From Sulfuritalea sp. (GTDB taxonomy: Bacteria > Pseudomonadota > Gammaproteobacteria > Burkholderiales > Rhodocyclaceae): a stretch of DNA of 40,851 nucleotides. Below the pieces are notes generated by a model, which did not search any database, was not told where the DNA came from, and saw only the letters and a list, made by a program, of their open reading frames with translations. The stretch covers positions 1 to 40,851 of the forward strand of contig JAUSCI010000076.1 of assembly GCA_030651305.1 (NCBI GenBank), in the 5' to 3' direction. Each line of letters begins with the position of its first letter. Position 1 is the first letter of the stretch. Made by a program: the position numbers and the translations under genes. Below, piece by piece: positions 38,537 to 40,851 of this stretch.

Positions 38537-39112
38537 ATGAATAATCCACTACGAATCGCACTGCTGTTTGCGGCCGCCAACCTCTTGCTGGCCCTGCTCT
38601 TCCCGCCCTACGATTACGTTTCGATGCTCATCGGCAACATTCCCACTTTCGACGGTTTCTACTTCGTGTTCGCGGGCGAACCGCACCGCGTCATCAACAC
38701 CAGCTTTCTCGCCCTCGAAATCATCGCCATCCTGATCAGTGCCTGCATTGCGTTTCTGCTGCTGCGCACCGTGCCGGCAACACAGGTGCATCAGTCCGGC
38801 GGCAACCGCAAGCAGCGCGTGGTGTTGGGCCTGGTAGCAATCAACCTGATACTGGTACTGCTGTTCCCGCCCTTCGAATATTTTTCGGCCATCACCAAGG
38901 CGGCGCTGCCTACTTTCGAGGGTTTCTATTTCGTATTTGGCCACAATGAGATGCGACAAATGGTAACGTCCATCCTCTACATTGAAGTCGCCCTGGTCAT
39001 CATCAACGGCGCCCTGCTCTGGCTGCTATTCAAGGACAAGACCCCAGACGAAGCTTCAGCGGAGCAGGTTCTGGCCCTGGCACAACGAGTCCGCACAGCG
39101 CAAAAGAAATAG
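38537..39112 (+). CDS. Integral membrane protein with internal duplication
   Basis: This is a 191-residue protein of unknown function with four predicted membrane helices (about 6-24, 53-77, 95-112, 142-166). Residues 7-76 and 96-165 are two copies of one unit, offset by 89: LFPPYDY (21-27) matches LFPPFEY (109-115), and IPTFDGFYFVF (35-45) matches LPTFEGFYFVF (124-134). A short basic linker joins the copies and a charged tail ends QRVRTAQKK. No neighbour explains it; ugpB is divergent and tRNA-Arg follows. The RBS near ATG 38537 is weak (GGTGAA); a stronger GGAGGAGAG lies too far upstream. Confidence 0.8.
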   Translation: MNNPLRIALLFAAANLLLALLFPPYDYVSMLIGNIPTFDGFYFVFAGEPHRVINTSFLALEIIAILISACIAFLLLRTVPATQVHQSGGNRKQRVVLGLVAINLILVLLFPPFEYFSAITKAALPTFEGFYFVFGHNEMRQMVTSILYIEVALVIINGALLWLLFKDKTPDEASAEQVLALAQRVRTAQKK

Positions 39113-39154
39113 CCCGCCGCGGCGACAGTCCGGCCGTCATCGCAGGTTTTCAAT

Positions 39155-39181
39155 TTGTCTTCACCGATTTCTGGGTATAAT
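39155..39181 (+). promoter_or_regulatory. Promoter of tRNA-Arg
   Basis: A perfect -10 TATAAT (39176-39181) has TTGTCT (39155-39160) 15 nt upstream, and a GC-rich discriminator (CCGGCCCTC) between -10 and the tRNA, a stringent-control feature. Confidence 0.7.
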
Positions 39182-39194
39182 CCGGCCCTCTCAA

Positions 39195-39271
39195 GCGCCC
39201 GTAGCTCATCTGGATAGAGTACTTGGCTACGAACCAAGGGGTAGGGAGTTCGAATCTCTCCGGGCGCACCA
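39195..39271 (+). tRNA. tRNA-Arg (anticodon ACG)
   Basis: This is a 77-nt tRNA with encoded CCA. Acceptor GCGCCCG/CGGGCGC is a perfect 7 bp. The anticodon stem CTTGG/CCAAG holds the loop CTACGAA, so the anticodon is ACG, read as ICG after A-to-I editing. The T stem GGGAG/CTCTC has one G-U pair and loop TTCGAAT. Confidence 0.97.
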
Positions 39272-39284
39272 GTACAGTAAAACC

Positions 39285-39322
39285 AAGGGTTTCAGGCTAG
39301 TCGCCTGAAACCCTTTCTCTTT
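39285..39322. terminator. Terminator shared by tRNA-Arg and the convergent TPR gene
   Basis: A perfect 13-bp stem (AAGGGTTTCAGGC with GCCTGAAACCCTT, 39285-39315, 5-nt loop) is followed by TCTCTTT on the plus strand. The 3' arm lies inside the last codons of the TPR gene on the minus strand. Confidence 0.88.
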
Positions 39323-39839
39323 GTGCCTGGGCCTTGTAGAACTCACGAACGGCTGCCACGCTTGCCGCAAGGTCCGGCGACTGAGCAAGCAGGTCTGAGT
39401 TCTTTGCCAACAATTGTTGCAGGTGGAGCCACGCCCGCTTGTCCGCAGCGTTCCTGCAAACTGCGTCGAGAAAGCACGTACTCGCCTCGGTTGGGCGCCC
39501 AAGCGCTTCGCAGGCCAACCCCAAATTCTTGTAGGCGTGGTGTCTGGCGGCGTCTACCTCGATGGCTGCCCTGCAGTGCGCCTCGGCTTCGTCGAATCGC
39601 TCCAACTGGATCAACGAGTAGGCGCGGTTGTTATGCCCGAAGTACCGCAGCATATCGTCCGCAGGGGCAGACTTGACTATGCGAAGGTAGTATTCCGCTG
39701 CGCCTTCCCAGTCCTGCCGTTCCTCAGCTTCGAGCCCAAGGAGCAGATGTGCCTTGGCAACGCTTACAGTGTTGGTGGCGTCTGATAGCAGTCGGGCAAT
39801 CTGAGAAATGCCCGATGTGGTTTTGTCGGAGGGATACAT
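39297..39839 (-). CDS. Tetratricopeptide-repeat protein
   Basis: This is a 180-residue soluble protein. Helix-turn-helix TPR units are seen at about 28-61 (KAHLLLGLEAEERQDWEGAA), 68-101 (GHNNRAYSLIQLERFDEAE) and 102-135 (HHAYKNLGLACEALGRPTEA). No catalytic domain, signal peptide or membrane segment is present, so a scaffold role is likely. The partner is unknown. Its last codons form part of the tRNA-Arg terminator stem. The 154 bases upstream of it, before higA, show no clear signal. Confidence 0.85.
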   Translation of the reverse strand: MYPSDKTTSGISQIARLLSDATNTVSVAKAHLLLGLEAEERQDWEGAAEYYLRIVKSAPADDMLRYFGHNNRAYSLIQLERFDEAEAHCRAAIEVDAARHHAYKNLGLACEALGRPTEASTCFLDAVCRNAADKRAWLHLQQLLAKNSDLLAQSPDLAASVAAVREFYKAQAQRERVSGD

Positions 39840-39993
39840 GTGATCAGGCTCGCGGGACTAGGCCAACTTCAAACAGTATGGCGAACGTGTGCAACTTGAC
39901 GGCTCAGTTTAGTACTTGCCAATCATGCTGACAAACGCTGCGCCTTGATATGCTCCATGCAGCGAGTGGTCCCGTCTCACATGGACGCTTCCG

Positions 39994-40290
39994 TCAGGCG
40001 GCAAGCGGCTCGATGGAGTCCAGTGTTTCATGCAACTGCTCTTTCGCCATCTGCAAGTCGTAGAGTGATTGCAGATTGAGCCAGTATTGATCGGACAAGC
40101 CAAAGTAACGCGATAGCCGGAGGGCGGTATCGGCGCTGATGGCCCGCTGGCCATGCACGATCTGGTTGATGCGGCGTGGCGGCACACTGATTTCCTTGGC
40201 CACCCGATATTGCGAAATACCCATCGGTTCCATGAAGTCATGCAACAGAACTTCACCGGGATGGATGGGGGAAAAGTCACGTCGTCCCAT
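39994..40290 (-). CDS. higA: HigA-family XRE antitoxin
   Basis: This is a 98-residue antitoxin and DNA-binding protein. The N-terminal IHPGEVLLHDFMEPMGIS and the HTH (QYRVAKEISVPPRRINQIVHGQRAISADTALRL) are the classic HigA/VapI pattern, followed by YFGLSDQYWLNLQS. The start ATG 40290 (MGRRDFSPIHPG) was chosen because the frame upstream overlaps higB in another frame. It follows the toxin by 11 nt. It should repress the pair at the palindrome over the higB promoter. Confidence 0.93.
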   Translation of the reverse strand: MGRRDFSPIHPGEVLLHDFMEPMGISQYRVAKEISVPPRRINQIVHGQRAISADTALRLSRYFGLSDQYWLNLQSLYDLQMAKEQLHETLDSIEPLAA

Positions 40291-40301
40291 GTTCGACCTC
40301 G

Positions 40302-40583
40302 CTAGTGATAATCCACGATCTCGACAGCATCCGGTCCTGCTTGCGTCCAGCGGAAGCAGATGCGCCACTGGTCGTTGATGCGGATGCTGTGCTGCCCTTT
40401 CCGATCTCCTTTCAAGGCTTCCAGACGATTGCCGGGCGGGACGCGCAAGTCGTCGAGACATCCGGCGGCATGCACCTGATTGAGCTTGCGCGCCGCCAGA
40501 GGCGCAACCTGCTTCGGAATGCGCCGGACAAACTTGCCGTTGAAGATCGCCTCGGTGTCCTTGTCCTTGAAAGATCGGATCAT
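40302..40583 (-). CDS. higB: HigB-family RelE-like mRNA interferase toxin
   Basis: This is a 93-residue toxin with the fold of RelE/ParE proteins. The opening MIRSFKDKDTEAIFNG and the later RLEALKGDRKGQHSIRINDQWRICF (residues 53-77) are typical of HigB, which cuts mRNA on the ribosome. The toxin-first order is also typical of higBA. The ATG at 40583 is the family's usual start, yet the promoter just upstream would begin transcription at about that base. Confidence 0.93.
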   Translation of the reverse strand: MIRSFKDKDTEAIFNGKFVRRIPKQVAPLAARKLNQVHAAGCLDDLRVPPGNRLEALKGDRKGQHSIRINDQWRICFRWTQAGPDAVEIVDYH

Positions 40584-40586
40584 GGC

Positions 40587-40610
40587 TAATAATGTCTCAC
40601 TGCGTTATTA
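40587..40610. promoter_or_regulatory. Probable HigA operator palindrome
   Basis: TAATAATG-N8-CGTTATTA: two 8-nt arms match as an inverted repeat at 7 of 8 positions. It covers the -10 and part of the spacer of the higB promoter, where a repressor would block RNA polymerase. Confidence 0.65.
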
Positions 40611-40617
40611 CCGTCAA
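40589..40617 (-). promoter_or_regulatory. Promoter of higBA
   Basis: On the minus strand TTGACG (40612-40617), exactly 17 nt, then CATTAT (40589-40594). The expected start is about 40582-40584, at or next to the higB ATG. Confidence 0.65.
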
Positions 40618-40660
40618 GTGTTATGTCCAGGGCGGCAGCAATTTCTGTCGCGGGTTTTTA

Positions 40661-40694
40661 GACTTGTCCGGTTCTGTAGCACATGACTTGTCCG
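40661..40694. repeat. Short direct repeats GACTTGTCCG
   Basis: GACTTGTCCG occurs at 40661-40670 and 40685-40694, 24 nt apart, and is followed by GGTTCTG in the first copy. Repeats of this size near the edge of an element are seen at ends of some insertion sequences. No transposase is complete here. Confidence 0.4.
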
Positions 40695-40776
40695 CTTATT
40701 CTGTTGGGGTCGGGAAGCGGCGGAGGGCGGAGCCCGAAGCCGGTTTCCGCCCCCAACGGCGCGCCTGGCGGACGGT

Positions 40777-40851
40777 TCAGGCGGCCTGTTGCGATTCATC
40801 GGTGATGGGCCTCCCCTCGGGAGTGAAATAGGCCAGGCCGCGTGGTCCGTG
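40777..40851 (-). CDS. C-terminal end of an unidentified gene (cut by window edge)
   Basis: The last 24 codons of an open frame enter from the right edge and end GRPITDESQQAA before a TGA. The frame has plausible coding content (GLAYFTPEG), but it is too short to name. It may belong to a mobile element, given the repeats next to it. Confidence 0.35.
   Translation of the reverse strand, partial: HGPRGLAYFTPEGRPITDESQQAA

Noticed and set aside
39195-39271. tRNA-Arg as integration site for the TPR-HigBA segment.
   Set aside because: No second copy of the tRNA 3' end and no integrase are found in the window, and the TPR gene shares the tRNA terminator, which suggests an old arrangement.

Overview
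This window is GC-rich chromosomal DNA from a betaproteobacterium. Gene content and order (ribF-ileS-lspA-ispH, tsaE-amiC, ilvE-zinc finger-waaF, a fimT-pilV-pilW-pilX-pilY1-pilE cluster, cbb3 oxidase maturation genes beside FNR) best suit the Rhodocyclales or a relative. That placement is inferred from protein resemblance and synteny, not from a search. The density is typical of a core chromosome. Many neighbouring genes overlap by 4 nt (ATGA) and no gene-free stretch exceeds 300 bases. Three toxin-antitoxin modules of three types are set into this core background.

Layout. 1-4548 (minus strand): truncated FNR regulator, Rrf2 iron-sulfur regulator, ccoS and ccoI (cbb3 oxidase assembly and copper export), an SDR dehydrogenase, and tRNA-Thr(CGU) with its own promoter and terminator. 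4753-5627 (plus): MntA-HepT type VII toxin-antitoxin pair. 5819-14307 (plus): a type IV pilus minor-pilin operon with a very large PilY1, ending in a small TonB-domain protein. 14493-16072 (plus): a coiled-coil protein and an orphan nucleotidyltransferase-fold protein with its own promoter. 16092-23683 (minus): tsaE-amiC-ribF-ileS-[vapB-vapC]-lspA-ispH, where a VapBC module sits inside the conserved operon. 23669-24766 (plus): queG, overlapping opposite-strand genes at both ends. 24763-28050 (minus): mercaptopyruvate sulfurtransferase, a SpoIIAA/STAS-like protein, HU, mnmA and a Nudix hydrolase. 28114-33202 (plus): ilvE, a zinc-finger protein, waaF (whose start lies in an inverted repeat), an NTF2-like protein, a YheT-type hydrolase and algC. 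33222-38387 (minus): alaS, an EF-hand-like periplasmic protein, ugpQ and ugpB. 38537-39271 (plus): an internally duplicated membrane protein and tRNA-Arg(ACG). 39297-40583 (minus): a TPR protein and a HigBA module with a visible palindromic operator. The right edge carries short direct repeats and the tail of an unidentified gene, possibly a mobile-element end.

How it fits together. The left end is a microaerobic respiration block: cbb3 oxidase maturation plus two cysteine-containing, probably iron-sulfur, regulators that are translationally coupled. The pilus block makes the minor-pilin priming complex and the PilY1 tip adhesin. The rest is housekeeping: translation (ileS, alaS, mnmA, queG, tsaE), envelope (amiC, lspA, waaF, algC), isoprenoid and flavin metabolism, and amino-acid metabolism. 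The most unusual points are VapBC inside ileS-lspA, the PilY1 with no visible vWA domain and a repeat-rich insert of about 400 residues, the waaF start made from a dispersed-type repeat, the orphan nucleotidyltransferase, the two-fold repeated membrane protein, and the HigBA promoter predicted to give a leaderless toxin mRNA. I see no CRISPR array, no complete insertion sequence, no prophage and no rRNA.
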